Assembly: GCA_949317995.1 (NCBI GenBank)
Contig: OX439043.1
Coordinates: forward strand, 1,232,501 to 1,296,500
Reading direction: 5' to 3'
Source of the DNA: Acholoe squamosa
Lineage: Eukaryota > Annelida > Polychaeta > Phyllodocida > Polynoidae
Length of the DNA stretch: 64,000 bases
Under the pieces are notes generated by a model. That model searched no databases. It was not told the DNA's origin and worked only from the letters and a program-made list of their open reading frames with translations. This document shows, piece after piece, positions 1-14,600 of this stretch (positions within the stretch are counted from its first letter, which is position 1; every line of letters begins with the position of its first letter). A program made the translations under genes and the position numbers.

Positions 1-2137
1 TAGCATTATGAAACAGTAGTTGTTGTAGATGGATTGATCTAGAATAATTATGTTAGATGCGGTATCATTCCATTAATTCAAATGGTATGAAAAAAATGTG
101 GTTGTAATCGGATTGTTTTCATAGCTGATTAGAAAGGAATTTAATTCAGTTTCTTTTTTTTAGTATTTACTGTCATGTTTAGGCTGTTAGTAATTATGAA
201 GACACATCAAACTCAAAAATAATAAGTATGAATGTCGGAAGTATTGTTCACTGATGTGACGTGTTTCTCTTCACTAGTTTCTATTATCAAAATAATATGA
301 AACATTATCCTGACAAAATGGTACAAAGAAAGCCTAAAGTAGTTCAGTTTTTTAATGTTTTTTTTTTGTAGAATACCAGGACCTACATAGGATTTGTTAC
401 ATAAATGTCATTTGCCCCCAATAAGACCCCATCCTTAATTAGTGTTAATGAATTTTACTAAAGTAGTTCCCATTATGTACAAGAGTGTTGTTGTATTACT
501 GCGCCATAGCCTGCCGAGTGTCGTGAACAGGTAGTATCATACATAATGGCACAATGTATCTGTATAATAAGCCTTTCTTACAGTCCTCTATAGACACACT
601 GTGATCACGACACAATACGGCGCAGAGTCTATGGTACCATAGTTCACTATAAGTTCCTACACCTATTGTACTAGTATTGGTCAATTTGATGGTTCCTAAA
701 TGTAACTAGGGCACCTTGTCAGTAATGTGATACATATATATGCTTCATTGTTTTGAAATATTGATGTTTTGTGGTCATGTTATTAACTCGAAGCCACCAT
801 GACATCAGTACCATAAAACCCTGGTCATAAGCCGATATCATTTTCCGGTTAACCAAAAATTGGCTTAATGCATTTGCTCAACTCTACTTCTAATGTATGA
901 CCGAGTACGAGTTTTGAGTTGGGTTTTACGGTACACTAAATGAATAATTAGTGTAGAAATCTTTCTGAACATTGACTATGATCTGCAGAGTAGATAATAG
1001 CCCCATGTTTGTAACTTAACCTGTTCTATCTACTTTCTCTGGTATTTGTACATTACTATAGTTATCCAAAATGTACTAACAAGTATTCAATGACTTCAGC
1101 TGTTCTGTGATGATTTTGATTATTCTCTTGAAATATCTTTTTTCATTTGTCAAATTTCAATTGAAGGCTGTGCATCTTTAGTGAGTAGGCTACAAAGATT
1201 CCATATTTAAACATCATGAATGCAAAAGCGTGTTTAGTGCAATAAAGCACTAGTGGAACTTGTGTATGAAAGTTGTGAATACTTGTCATACATTTGGATG
1301 CTACATGTGCCAGGTCCTTCCTGATAGCATGTTCTCTGTACCACAGTAGTACCTGTAGCACGCTCACTTTTCTCGTCTTTCACCTTTTCAGTCACCTCAG
1401 GTAAACACTCAGACGGTTCTCTTAACACGCTTTACACACGCTTTTATACTAACCCCTCCTTTCTTTCTGCTGTATCATGTGTATCTGACAGAAGCTAACA
1501 CATCGTTCACATAGCCTCGGGCTTAGCCATTATGGTTTAGGGACAGTAAGTCCAATTCTTTGTGGCGACAAAATTGGGGCGCTGTAGCCAAAGTTTTATC
1601 TACACAGGTCTGTGTTTAATTTAGTTGGATGTAGTTGGTATAAAAGTGACACCAATTCACACCTCCTGTGTTTTTTTGTTGTTGTTTTTTTCCTTTTCTT
1701 TTTTCCTTTTTTTGTGGGGGGGGGTGCAATTTAAGTAAGGCTGCTGTGAGATGAGAGTGAGACTATATACCAGATAATTTCACCATAGGAGGTATGAGAG
1801 TGGGTAGTGAGTTGTTGGTGTTCACACCAGGGGGCAGCATGAGTCTACTATATCCATACAGTGTCTAGTGATGGTTAAAAATGGAGCTACAGACTCTGGG
1901 TTTACGCTCTTCATTAGAATTCTGATCGGCGGGGGAAGACGGGGGTATTGCCACCACAAAACTGTGCGTGTATGCTGTACCCAGGTATATGCCAAACCCT
2001 GAGTCTATTGGAAAACTTACAAAAAAAAAGAAATCTAGATTTGTCATAACTTTTTTCTGATTAATGGATCTTCAAAGTTCAAATACTGATGGGGTAGAGA
2101 GCCTCCTGGGTCCACAATGAGCAATGTAAGCTTATAG
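1..2137. other. No gene seen; AT-rich intergenic or intronic DNA
   Basis: No open frame here has flanking splice signals or recognisable protein similarity. The stretch holds one short inverted-repeat element (811-932) and homopolymer tracts around 1670-1730. The upstream, fibronectin-III-encoding exons of the FANK1 gene further right could lie here or outside the window; I did not find them. Confidence 0.6.
811..932. mobile_element. Short inverted-repeat element, 'ATAAGCCG' family
   Basis: The left end reads TACCATAAAACCCTGGTCAT and the right end is its near reverse complement, GGGTTTTACGGTAC. The body contains the ATAAGCCG motif that recurs in related pieces near 13.3, 14.7, 17.7, 18.1 and 35.3 kb. 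Size and terminal inverted repeats fit a non-autonomous DNA transposon (MITE). Confidence 0.55.
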
Positions 2138-2379
2138 CGTCGCCTTAGTGCAAGAAGGTTGTAACTGTATCTTTCAAATTTTGCAGGAGAGGCAACAGAA
2201 GTGTTCCACTAACACAAAGAGGAAACAGCAGCATTTCACTGGGGCCTGTAGGCACACTTATCATAGACAGAGCTTCAATATTTCGATAGTAGCTAGATAA
2301 GGGTCAATAGATGTTAAAACTGAAGAAAACTCATTTTTGGCAAAATGACAGTTATAACCTTCTTGTACTAAGGCGACGA
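2138..2379. mobile_element. MITE, family A (TIR CGCCTTAGTGCAAGAAGG)
   Basis: About 240 bp bounded by terminal inverted repeats: CGTCGCCTTAGTGCAAGAAG on the left and CTTCTTGTACTAAGGCGACG on the right. A second full copy lies at 8647-9102 and a partial, inverted copy at 50657-50800. It contains no coding capacity. Confidence 0.75.
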
Positions 2380-2593
2380 AATTAGATATATGTGTAGCAG
2401 ATGATTATGCTAGTAAAAGCATCTATAGGGGTTTTGTTTTTAATGCCCTCATCCTTTAATTGTTGTGTATTGTGTTCCTACCATGTTGTTTTGTGGATAT
2501 TTTGTGTTGTGCCACCTCAATGTTTGGGTCATTTCTGTGTCTAACATGACAAATGACACAGAATAAGCCATTCAACGTAAATGAATGCATTAG

Positions 2594-5090
2594 TGCATCA
2601 TGACCCTTAGTGCATCCTGCCCCTTAGTGCATCATGACCCTTAGTGCATCATGACCCTTAGTGCATCATGCCCCTTAGTGCATCATGACCCTTAGTGCAT
2701 CATGACCCTTAGTGCATCATGACCCTTAGTGCATCATGACCCTTAGTGCATCATGACCCTTAGTGCATCCTGCCCCTTAGTGCATCATGACCCTTAGTGC
2801 ATCATGCCCCTTAGTGCATCATGCCCCTTAGTGCATCATGACCCTTAGTGCATCATGACCCTTAGTGCATCGTCCCCCTTAGTGCATCATGACCCTTAGT
2901 GCATCATGACCCTTAGTGCATCATGACCCTTAGTGCATCATGCCCCTTAGTGCATCATGACCCTTAGTGCATCATGACCCTTAGTGCATCATGCCCCTTA
3001 GTGCATCATGACCCTTAGTGCATCATGACCCTTAGTGCATCATGACCCTTAGTGCATCGTGCCCCTTAGTGCATCGTGACCCTTAGTGCATCATGCCCCT
3101 TAGTGCATCATGACCCTTAGTGCATCATGCCCCTTAGTGCATCATGCCCCTTAGTGCATCATGCCCCTTAGTGCATCATGCCCATTGGTGCATCATGACC
3201 CTTAGTGTATCATGACCCTTAGTGCATCATGACCCTTAGTGCATCATGCCCCTTAGTGCATCATGACCCTTAGTGCATCATGCCCCTTAGTGCATCATGC
3301 CCCTTAGTGCATCATGCCCCTTAGTGCATCATGCCCCTTAGTGCATCATGCCCCTTAGTGCATCATGCCCATTGGTGCATCATGACCCTTAGTGCATCAT
3401 GACCCTTAGTGCATCATGACCCTTAGTGCATCATGCCCCTTAGTGTATCATGACCCTTAGTGTATCATGCCCCTTAGTGCATCATGCCCATTGGTGCATC
3501 ATGCCCCTTAGTGCATCATGCCCATTGGTGCATCATGACCCTTAGTGCATCATGCCCCTTAGTGCATCATGACCCTTAGTGCATCATGACCCTTAGTGCA
3601 TCATGCCCCTTAGTGCATCATGACCCTTAGTGCATCATGACCCTTAGTACATCATGCCCCTTAGTGCATCATGACCCTTAGTGCATCATGCCCCTTAGTG
3701 TATCATGACCCTTAGTGTATCATGACCCTTAGTGTATCATGACCCTTAGTGCATCGTGACCCTTAGTGCATCGTGACCCTTAGTGCATCATGACCCTTAG
3801 TGCATCATGACCCTTAGTGCATCGTGACCCTTAGTGCATCATGACCCTTAGTGCATCATGACCCTTAGTGCATCATGCCCATTGGTGCATCATGACCCTT
3901 AGTGCATCATGACCCTTAGTGCATCATGCCCCTTAGTGCATCATGCCCATTGGTGCATCATGACCCTTAATGCATCATGACCCTTAGTGCATCATGACCC
4001 TTAGTGCATCATGACCCTTAGTGCATCCTGCCCCTTAGTGCATCATGACCCTTAGTGCATCATGCCTCTTAGTGCATCATGCCCATTGGTGCATCATGAC
4101 CCTTAATGCATCATGACCCTTAGTGCATCATGACCCTTAGTGCATCATGCCCATTGGTGCATCATGCCCATTGGTGCATCATGACCCTTAATGCATCATG
4201 ACCCTTAGTGCATCATGACCCTTAGTGCATCATGACCCTTAGTGCATCATGCCCCTTAGTGCATCATGGCACTTGGTGCATCATGACCCTTAGTGCATCG
4301 TCCCCCTTAGTGCATCATGACCCTTAGTGCATCATGACCCTTAGTGCATCATGACACTTGGTGCATCATGACCCTTAGTGCATCGTCCCCCTTAGTGCAT
4401 CATGACCCTTAGTGCATCATGACCCTTAGTGCATCATGACCCTTAGTGCATCATGCCCCTTAGTGCATCATGACCCTTAGTGCATCATGCCCCTTAGTGC
4501 ATCATGACCCTTAGTGCATCATGACCCTTAGTGCATCATGCCCCTTAGTGCATCATGACCCTTAGTGCATCATGACCCTTAGTACATCCTGCCCCTTAGT
4601 GTATCATGACCCTTAGTGCATCATGACCCTTAGTGCATCATGCCCCTTAGTGCATCATGACCCTTAGTGCATCATGCCCCTTAGTGCATCATGACCCTTA
4701 GTGCATCATGCCCCTTAGTGCATCATGACCCTTAGTGCATCATGACCCTTAGTACATCCTGCCCCTTAGTGTATCATGACCCTTAGTACATCATGCCCCT
4801 TAGTGCATCATGACCCTTAGTGCATCATGACCCTTAGTACATCATGACCCTTAGTGTATCATGACCCTTAGTGTATCATGACCCTTAGTGCATCATGACC
4901 CTTAGTGCATCGTGACCCTTAGTGCATCATGCCCATTGGTGCATCATGACCCTTAGTGCATCGTGACCCTTAGTGCATCATGACCCTTAGTGCATCATGA
5001 CCCTTAGTGTATCATGACCCTTAGTGCATCATGACCCTTAGTGCATCCTGCCCCTTAGTGCATCGTGACCCTTCGTGCATCGTGCTGAGC
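2594..5090. repeat. Minisatellite, 17-bp unit, ~2.5 kb
   Basis: Roughly 145 head-to-tail copies of a 17-bp unit, TTAGTGCATCATGACCC, with recurrent variants (GCCCC for GACCC, TTGG for TTAG, GTATC for GCATC). Variants are interspersed, as expected from unequal exchange or slippage. Each unit carries the TGCATCATG core seen in several other arrays of this window. Confidence 0.97.
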
Positions 5091-5625
5091 CTTTAGAAAC
5101 GTATGCATCCTGTAGGGTCAGCATGATGCATTAATCTACTATCAGTCTTAAAGAGTTCACTGGTTTCAATTCCTATTAAGTGCTTTTCAATATTCACTTT
5201 CCAGTACATCCCTCCTAACTACAAGTTTCCTCTCCTTTGTAGTCAACAATAATCTTTTTCTGCCATCTGAGTTTAATGTCATACCTCACTGATTAATCCA
5301 ATCAATAAAATGTAAATTTGGGCACAAACTCAGTCAACTTGAAACAACCTCAACTGTGGTCAAGAGCTGTAAACTTCAATATATAAAATATAAGGAGATC
5401 AAATTATATGTTCTCTAGAGGACATCACTTGGAAAATAACTGAATGAGGTTTTGATAAAATTCATATATATCCAGGAAATAAAAATGAAATGTTTTCAAG
5501 TTGACCTTGTCTGTGTCAAGTGTTGGTGTATAGAGCTATGTGTGTATGTTACATACATCTACATATATATTGTCCAGTGTTGGTGTATAGAGCTACTATA
5601 TGTGTATGTTACGTACATCTATTAC

Positions 5626-5628
<3 letters not shown>

Positions 5629-5674
<46 letters not shown>
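5629..5674. repeat. (TA)n microsatellite
   Basis: About 23 uninterrupted TA dinucleotides. It is flanked by three copies of a GTGTATAGAGCTA-containing segment (5520-5740), so the microsatellite sits inside a small imperfect tandem duplication. Confidence 0.95.
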
Positions 5675-5677
<3 letters not shown>

Positions 5678-5899
5678 TGTCCAATGTTGGTGTATAGAGC
5701 TATATGTGTATGTTACATCTATATATATGTACATTGTCCAGTGACACAATTGCGTGCTTGTTCAAAGTACCGTGTGTTTTAGTTAACAATTAAGGCTCAT
5801 GGACAACAGCTCAGGCCCCTTATGTCCCTAACAATAAGGGACTGCCCATGCTCCTTATACTGCTAACAATATCAAAGGGACCAATCCATTATTTCATGA

Positions 5900-6290
5900 A
5901 ATATTTGTTACATGCATCATGCCATTGGTCGGCATAATAAAGTGCCCGCCTACAAGGGCTTGCGAATACTTTATTAGAGAATCAGAGCGAACTTGCTGAA
6001 GCGTTTCAACCCTGTAGGGCTGCTATTCAATGGGTTCAATCGGCACGATGCACTCCTGCATCAGCGGGCTTAACCCTTTTGGGCCACCGATGAATTAATG
6101 GCCATTGGTCGTTATGATGAATGAATGCAGCCCTGGCGATTCATCATACCAACCCTACGCGATTGATACTCCCCCGGAGGGTCAGCATGATGCTGGCGTG
6201 TAGACTGAACAGCACTTCATTGGTGCATCATGAGGACCAATTGGCATGATGCATTAATGCACTAGTGACCCTTAAAGCATTAGAGACATA
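5900..6290. repeat. Dispersed TGCATCATG/CATGATGCA palindromic repeats
   Basis: A mosaic of short segments such as GGCATGATGCATTAATGCA and TTGGTGCATCATGA in both orientations, interspersed with GGGTCAGCATGATGC. Similar mosaics recur near 16.1, 17.1, 26-27.9, 35.0, 56.6, 60.7-61.5 and 63.6 kb. They look like a family of short mobile or recombinogenic sequences, not genes. Confidence 0.6.
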
Positions 6291-8552
6291 GTGAGCTCAT
6301 GTATCAGAGCTGTTGTCCATAGACAGAGCCATTGGTGCTGTGCTGTTACATTGTGCTGAGTCATTGTGCTGTGTATGTGGAGTACCATAACCGTATACTG
6401 CACCTTTCAGGCTGTCCGCCGCCATAGCCCCAGTGTAAGTTGTGTCTGAGACTCGTTAACATTGAGTCGTCCAACCCGGTGTAGGCTCCAGACCTCTACA
6501 CAAACCCAACAACTCTTTCTTATGCCGTCATACTCCTTCCACAAATGCCAGATGTTCATTTTTTTTGGGGGGGGGGGGATGATGGTTTCTATTTTGTGCC
6601 AAATTTCTTTTTCTCTTTTCATCATAATTCTTTTTTATTTTTTTGTCAAAATCTACACTGAAGATTGAGATTTTTGTAGCGCAAACCTTTGCTAAGTATT
6701 GGGTTTATCTAAATTTATTCACCCCCTCCCCTCTTCAGTCAATCTGGCATTGGTGGAAATTAAGTTTAAAGCCATTATAAGTTCTTGTTTCATTTTTTAA
6801 ATTTTACAAACCCTTTTTTGAATGAAGTTTCTCAAATAAATAATTCATAATATTTTCAAACATCTTGAGATGACAAATCAATGATGAGATCTCCTTTTTA
6901 TAACAAATCAAATTTGTGTTAAACTTGAAGACAATCTGACCTTAGTAACAAACCCTAAATCTTTCAGCAAAAATCTAAACAAAGAAAAGAAAAATATCAG
7001 CTTAACAAAGAGATAAAAGTTGATTGAACTAACCAATTGTATAATTTTGATCAAAAAGAAAATATTGAAATCAAAATGTGTTTTATTTTAAACTAAGATA
7101 TGTGAATGTTTTGTAAATGGATCAGCATTAAGAAGGTACTTAAGATGGCATAGAGAGAGGTCTGGGTCCTGGCTCTGTATTTTTGTCTTCCACACGTAGA
7201 GGTTGCATGAAGGCTTTACCTTCATTACTGAGTCATCAATAACGGGTTGGTGGAATGAGGCAGAGACCGCGTTCAAAATGTAGTGACCATTTATTGTTCT
7301 TACCCTTTTTACAGGAAGTAAAAATTTATTTATTTTTGCTGGTAATGGGAACACTTTTTTTATCCTCACCAGTCAGGAGGTCAGCAAAATTTTGTGGCTC
7401 CTAGCTTTCAAAATTATTACCTCCCCAAAAATAATGCTTCATTAATCAAAATATAATCATATCCACCACCCCTCTTTTGTTGAAAGATGACCGCTACCTT
7501 AGTCGACTTGATGATTTATGACAAATCACTGCCTCTATGATTGTCTAACCCATGAACACGGTTTTAGTCGCACCTTCTCCCAACGACACCTTAGTCTAAA
7601 CCCTACCCAACACAACATATTTAATGCACCCCGCTAAGTTAGAGATTAATTCAATGATTCAACTTTTTATTCAAACCCCAAATCCAAATCAATCCTCTTG
7701 TACTTTAATGTCCTTCTCACCTAAAATCCACTTAATATTCGAAGACATTAAATACATCATAATTTCAACATGAATGATATAGAACTTAAGATGATCAATT
7801 ACAAAATTAAATGTATTGCTACTTTTATACACCTTTAAATCAACACAAAAAAAGTCATGATTAATCATTTTTAGTTCACCTTACTTTTCCTAAATCATGT
7901 TGGTGCTGTTACACATTTGATAACAAATACTAATTTACTGGAAAAAAAATCTATAATACATTTTGGTCACATTTTATCAAAATCAACATCTCTGCACTAT
8001 AACATCTAATCTTAAAATAATAACAATTTTGAAATAATTTTTGATTAAAAAAGAATCAAAATGTTGCAACAATGATTAATGTAATCCTAACAATCGCTTC
8101 ACACCTTGGACTGCCTTGCTGCGTGTCACTACAAGCGCTAAAAGCAGACACATCGTTTTTGTACATTGTTGAAGGTTTTGTGTTTGGTTGTGGGTGCACT
8201 GTTTTACAGTTTTCTGGTTTACTTATTTGTACATTTTATGTGAATTTTCCATCGATTGAATCTTCCCTCTAATGATTAATATTTGTCATGATTAATCTCC
8301 AGCCCATTTTTTTTTTATGTTTGTAAAATTCCCATTTTTTAATATCCCTATATAATTTAAATGTTAAAGGCAAGGTTAAACAAAACAAATAATCAAAAAT
8401 TAAAATGTAATAGCATAGATTTAAGATATTTACCAACAAGATTATCAGTTATATGAGATGAGAATACTAAACATATTCAGGGATTATTGCCCTGGTGAAG
8501 CACATATAAATACAGAATTGTTAACTCACGTGACCACGCTGCTTTCTTACAG

Positions 8553-8627
8553 AGATGTTCTCGTCGACACACCAGACAAATACGGCTTCAGTCCGCTGAT
8601 GGCTGTAGCACAGAAAGGATATGTTGA
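8553..8627 (+). CDS. FANK1: FANK1 exon: first visible ankyrin repeat
   Basis: Acceptor CTTTCTTACAG and donor GTTGA|GTAAGT. It encodes DVLVDTPDKYGFSPLMAVA and onward, the beginning of the ankyrin domain. It enters in phase 2 and leaves in phase 2. Confidence 0.85.
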   Translation, partial: RCSRRHTRQIRLQSADGCSTERIC

Positions 8628-11600
8628 GTAAGTACACGCAATGAAATCGTCGCCTTAGTGCAAGAAGGTTGTAACTGCATTTTTCTAGTTTTGCAGGAGA
8701 GGCAAAAGAAATGTTCCACTAACTCTAGCAAAAAGTGGAAACAGCAATATTGCATTGAGGTCTGTGGGCAGACATATAGGCAGAGGTTCAGTGCTTTCCT
8801 ACTGTAAATTCTCTCATATAAGCCGCATCCCTGGTATAAGCCGCAGCCTGAGTTGGGAGGAGACTATGAGCCACATCTAGGGTTTGAAAATAGGCAGTTT
8901 AGTACTATTCTATGGTGTTAAAACCACTCATATAAGCCGCACCCCAACTTGGGGCATATTTTATAAGCCACACTTTTATTTGGGTTCTGGTATATGCCGC
9001 GGCTTATACGAGAGAATTTACGGTAGTAGCAAGATAAGGGCCAATACATGTTAAAACAGAAAAAAATTCATTTTTGTCAACCATCTTGCACTAAGGCGAT
9101 GAAATAATGTACCATATTGTCATGAATAACATTTGGATGGCTGATTACTCACAGTCACGGACTGGATTCGACATTTATTTCAATGCTTGAATCTTAAAAT
9201 GTTAATTCCCCCTTTATTCTCCCTATTCTCCCTAATTAAAACCCAGCACTAAATGTGTTTTGATTGACCTGAATATTAGTGAATTCCAAATATATGTGGA
9301 TTGACAAGGCCCGTGAGGGGCTTCATAGAGTAGCCATTGTGAGAAACAAATGAGGAGCACTTTTGAACTAACACCACACAATAACACCAGATATGACTAC
9401 CATTTAGTGTCAGCAAACTAAAAGTTTTGTACCTAGAAATTTAAACATTAAATAATCATCACAATTGAATATTGAATGTTGTGTTATTTTTCCTACAGGT
9501 TTATAGAAGTTCTTGTTAAATACGGCGCAGACGTCAACTTCCAAAATGATGCAGGAAAGACAAGGTAGGGAGTTTATAAAAACTCCATAATATAACTGTA
9601 AAACCCCACCTGTACATTGACCGCCACCTATGACTCAACTTCTAAAAAAATGTTCGGAAACATTTTTCACTGTGGTGAAAACTCTTACATGCAGGACGGC
9701 CTTATACACAGGATACTCTGATAATACGCTAGTTTTCTCACCATGAATATAACTCAAAATAACATTCACTCACTCAATCTTCAACTTGATCTTTAAACAG
9801 TTTTCTACATTTAGTATTTAATTCAAAACTTATCACCATCACCATTGATGTTAGAGTGCAACCCTTATTTCATGCTTCCATTCCCCCTCTGTCTCAGCTT
9901 GATGCTGGCAGCGTATGCAGGACAGACGGCGGCCATCAAGGAGCTGCGACATTTTGGTGCCAAATATGAACTCCAGGATAAAGGAGGTTCTACCGCACTA
10001 CACTGGGCGATGGACGGCGGGAACCAAGAACTTATAGACTGGATGGTGGAGGATGGAGCAGACCTCAGCTGTGTCGACTTTAACGGATGGACCCCGCTAC
10101 TACGGATAGGTAATATATAGATTTGTATGTAATATGGTTGGACCCCGCTACTATAGATAGGTAATATATAGATTTGTATGTAATATGGATGGACCCCGCT
10201 ACTACAGATAGGTAATATATAGATTTGTATGTAATATGGATGGACCCGCTACTACGGATAGGTAATATATAGATTTGTATGTAATATGGTAGGACCCGCT
10301 ACTATAGATAGGTAATATATAGATTTGTATGTAATATGGTAGGACCCGCTACTATAGATAGGTAATATATAGATTTGTACGTAATATGGATGGATCCCGC
10401 TACTATAGATAGGTAATATATAGATTTGTATGTAATATGGATGGATCCGCTACTACTGATAGGTAATATATAGATTTGTATGTAATATGGATGGATCCGC
10501 TACTACGGATAGGTAATATATAGATTTGTATGTAATATGGATGGATCCGCTACTACGGATAGGTAATATATAGATTTGTATGTAATATGGATGGACCCGC
10601 TACTACAGATAGGTAATATATCGATTTGTATGTAATATGGGCTGACCCGCTACTAAGGATAGGTAATATATAGATTTGTATGTAATATGGATGGACCCCG
10701 CTACTATAGATCGGTAATATATAGATTTGTATGTAATATGGATGGACCCGCTACTATAGATAGGTAATATATAGATTTGTATGTAATATGGTTGGACCCG
10801 CTACTATAGATAGGTAATATATAGATTTGTACGTAATATGGATGGATCCCGCTACTGCGGATAGGTAATATATAGATTAGTATGTAATATGGGTGGACCC
10901 CGCTACTACAGATAGGTAATATATAGATTTGTATGTAATATGGTTGGACCCGCTACTATAGATAGGTAATATATAGATTTGTATGTAATATGGATGGACC
11001 CCGCTACTACGGATAGGTAATATATAGATTTGTATGTAATATGGTTGGACCCCGCTACTATAGATAGGTAATATATAGATTTGTATGTAATATGGATGGA
11101 CCCCGCTACTATGGATAGGTAATATATAGATTTGTATGTAATATGGATGGACCCCGCTACTATGGATAGGTAATATAGATTTGTATGTAATATGGTTGGA
11201 ATTTACTAGTCCTAACTAGTTTGGCATTTCTACCTGTAGTTGTTATAGGCTAATACATGATCCGTGACCATATTTTGCATTACGTCTTTACCTTGTGTGA
11301 CAACCCTCAGTTGTGACCCATTCTCGTGCTCCTTTGTATCATCTCAATTTATTTTAGTTTGAAATGTTCAAAGTTCCATTTATTTGGCATTAAAAATGAT
11401 TTTATCATCAGTTATGTGTCCATTTAGGATACTCTAAGGGGCAGTGTTTGATGGGAAGGGTTATCACACTGGGGGCTGTGATACACTCTGAGTGGCAGTG
11501 TTTTATGGGGGAGGGTTATCACACTGGGGGCTGTGATACACTCTGAGTGGCAGTGTTTTATGGGGAAGGGTTATCACACTGGGGGCTTTGATACACTCTG

Positions 11601-14600
11601 AGTGGCAGTGTTTTATGGGGGAGGGTTATCACACTGGGGGCTGTGATACACTCTGAGTGGCAGTGTTTTATGGGGGAGGGTTATCACACTGGGGGCTGTG
11701 ATACACTCTGAGTGGCAGTGTTTTATGGGGGAGGGTTATCACACTGGGGGCTGTGATACACTCTGAGTGGCAGTGTTTTATGGGGGAGGGTTATCACACT
11801 GGGGGCTGTGATACACTCTGAGTGGCAGTGTTTTATGGGGAGGGTTATCACACTGGGGGCTGTGATACACTCTGAGTGGCCGTGTTTTATGGGGGAGGGT
11901 TATCACACTGGGGGCTGTGATACACTCTGAGTGGCAGTGTTTTATTGGGGAGGGTTATCACACTGGGGCTGTGATACACTAAGGGGCAGTGTTTTATGGG
12001 GGAGGGTTATCACACTGGGGGCTGTGATGCACTTTGAGTGGCAGTGTTTTATGGGGGAGGGTTATCACACTGGGGGCTGTGATACACTTTGAGTGGCAGT
12101 GTTTTATGGGGGAGGGTTATCACACTGGGGGCTGTGATACACTCTGAGTGGCAGTGTTTTATAGGGGAGGGTTATCACACTGGGGGCTGTGATACACTCT
12201 GAGTGGCAGTGTTTTATGGGGGAGGGTTATCACACTGGGGGCTGTGATACACTCTGAGTGGCAGTGTTTTATGGGGGAGGGTTATCACACTGGGGGCTTT
12301 GATACACTCTAATGGCAGTGTTTTATGGGGGAGGGTTATCACACTGGGGGCTTTGATACACTCTGAGTGGCAGTGTTTTATGGGGGAGGGTTATCACACT
12401 GGGGGCTGTGATACACTCTGAGTGGCAGTGTTTTATGGGGAAGGGTTATCACACTGGGGGCTGTGATACACTCTGAGTGGCAGTGTTTTATGGGGGAGGG
12501 TTATCACACTGGGGGCTGTGATACACTCTGAGTGGCAGTGTTTTATATGGAGGGTTATCACACTGGGGGCTGTGATACACTCTGAGTGGCAGTGTTTTAT
12601 GGAGGAGGGTTATCACACTGGGGGCTGTGATACACTCTAATGGCAGTGTTTTATGGGGGAGGGTTATCACTCTGGGGGCTGTGATACAGAGATTCTTGGT
12701 TAGGCAGTAGTCATTATTTATCAACAGGGGGATGGTTTTTTGGGTGGACGTGCGAAAATAGATTTACGTGGCAGCAGTCAAAAAGTCTTTTCGGCAGAAT
12801 TTTCGCACCCCTCTATAGTAGCATGCTGGGTTTTTTGCTAAAAAGAGGGTAAATTTTTTATGCCCCCCCCCCCCGTCAAGAGGGGTCAAATTTCCCCCAC
12901 CCCCTTGAGGAGGGGTCTGAATTTTTTACGCCCTCCTGTTGATAAATAATGACCACTCCCTTAAACCTAAGGGGCTGTCCTATTCAATTGAGATATGATT
13001 CTAAACCAAGTTCTACATTATGTGTTCCACAGCGGCAGTTACTGGGAAGGCTGACGTGGCTCGACTCGTCCTGCGGTTAGGGGCGGATGCCAATATCAAG
13101 GACAGGGACGGTAAAACAGCGTTGATGATCGCTGTAGTTAACGGGCACCAAGGCCTAGTAGAACTACTTCTAGAAATGAAGGCTGATATCACCGTTAAGA
13201 ACGAGGTACACAGTCAATCTTAAAGGGTTCTTTACACTAGAAATATATGGTTTTTAGATGACATTTCTATACTTTATTCTTACTTTATTCTTACTTTGTG
13301 ACAATACTTTAGTTTGGTCTTGAACCCAGTTCATAAGCCGACTTCAGTCTTAAGCCGGGGATAGAGTTTGGGAAAATGCTATAAGCCATTTTTTTGATAA
13401 AATTTTAAGACGTTTCTCTATAATCTATAGTAATAGAACCCGAGTCATAAGCCGGGGGGAGACTTTGGGAGAAATTTAGAAGCCGATTTTGGTCAAAAAT
13501 AAAAGAGAAAATTCTAGTTTATGACCGTGGTTTTACGGAAGTGATAACCCTATGTTTGTGGTGTGTGGACCTCTACATTTGTTTTGGGCTTCCCAAACCC
13601 ACCTTGATAAGGTAACTCATCTTTTCTGCCCCTTCTATGAGTCTGGTGTGCACAATTATGACCCAGCACAACACATTAATTTCATCCATTGATTGATGTA
13701 GTTTTCTCACAATGAATAACGATGACTTACTCACTAAGTTTGTTTTATTCTAGTACGGAAAGAACGCGTATGAAATGGCATTGTCAATGGAGCGGAGGGT
13801 AAGTTACCAACAATAATTTGATGTCAAACTTTACATAATTGATTAATGATTTAAAGTACAGGAAAGGGTGTTTAAATGCAATGAATGGCAGGTTCTGAAA
13901 ATGGCTTTGAAAATAAGGTACGGTAAGGATTTCAGACATTGACTTAGTATTAAACCAAATTGTGGTCACAGGTTTTGGATTCTCTGAAGTTAATGCACTT
14001 TGTTCACAGGGTAAGAAATTCTGAAATATTGAAATCTGGTGATGTCTAGATGTTCTGTTGTTAGAGCAGCAAGGTGTCTGCCCTGGTAGGTCTGAAAGTA
14101 TTTATATAAGCCTCCTCTTATACATGAATCTAAAACCTGCATCTTCTAAAATACGCCCAAAGCCAGGGTGCGTCTCATACACAAAAACCTCAAAATCAAA
14201 CCCCGAAACTCTACCTGGAATGGGCTTCATTTTCTTTTTATAATTATATTCATTATATGATTTGGAAACTACTGGTATGAATACTTAAAAATACTTCTTG
14301 TGAACGTCAAGCCCATCTACCCAGCCCAGTGCAGCCCAAGGTTGCTCAAGTTAACCTAAATGGGGCCCAATTGGGCATGTCCCATGGCTAGTAATGCAAT
14401 AAAACTGACGATAATTGTACATTTGTTAATTTTGACATCCCTATCATTCTGGGTTAGTTAGCTCCCATAGCGCAGTGATAACGATTGACGTCAATAGGCC
14501 ATGTCACACAGGTGTTTGTCATAGACATGAGGACCGTGTACCAGCGTATACATTCTGTTGTGCAATCACAATACCATTACTGCCTTCCTGAAACCATTGC

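Larger units (their letters stand above)
5091..8552. other. No gene seen; AT-rich DNA before FANK1 exons
   Basis: No exon recognised. It holds a (TA)n tract, dispersed TGCATCATG-type palindromic pieces at 5900-6290, a poly-G run near 6565, and unremarkable AT-rich sequence at 6660-8500. It is probably an intron of FANK1, because the first exon visible to the right begins in mid-codon. Confidence 0.5.

Noticed and set aside
2594-5090. Possible CRISPR array
   Set aside because: The 17-bp units are contiguous with no unique spacers, and the window is plainly eukaryotic.
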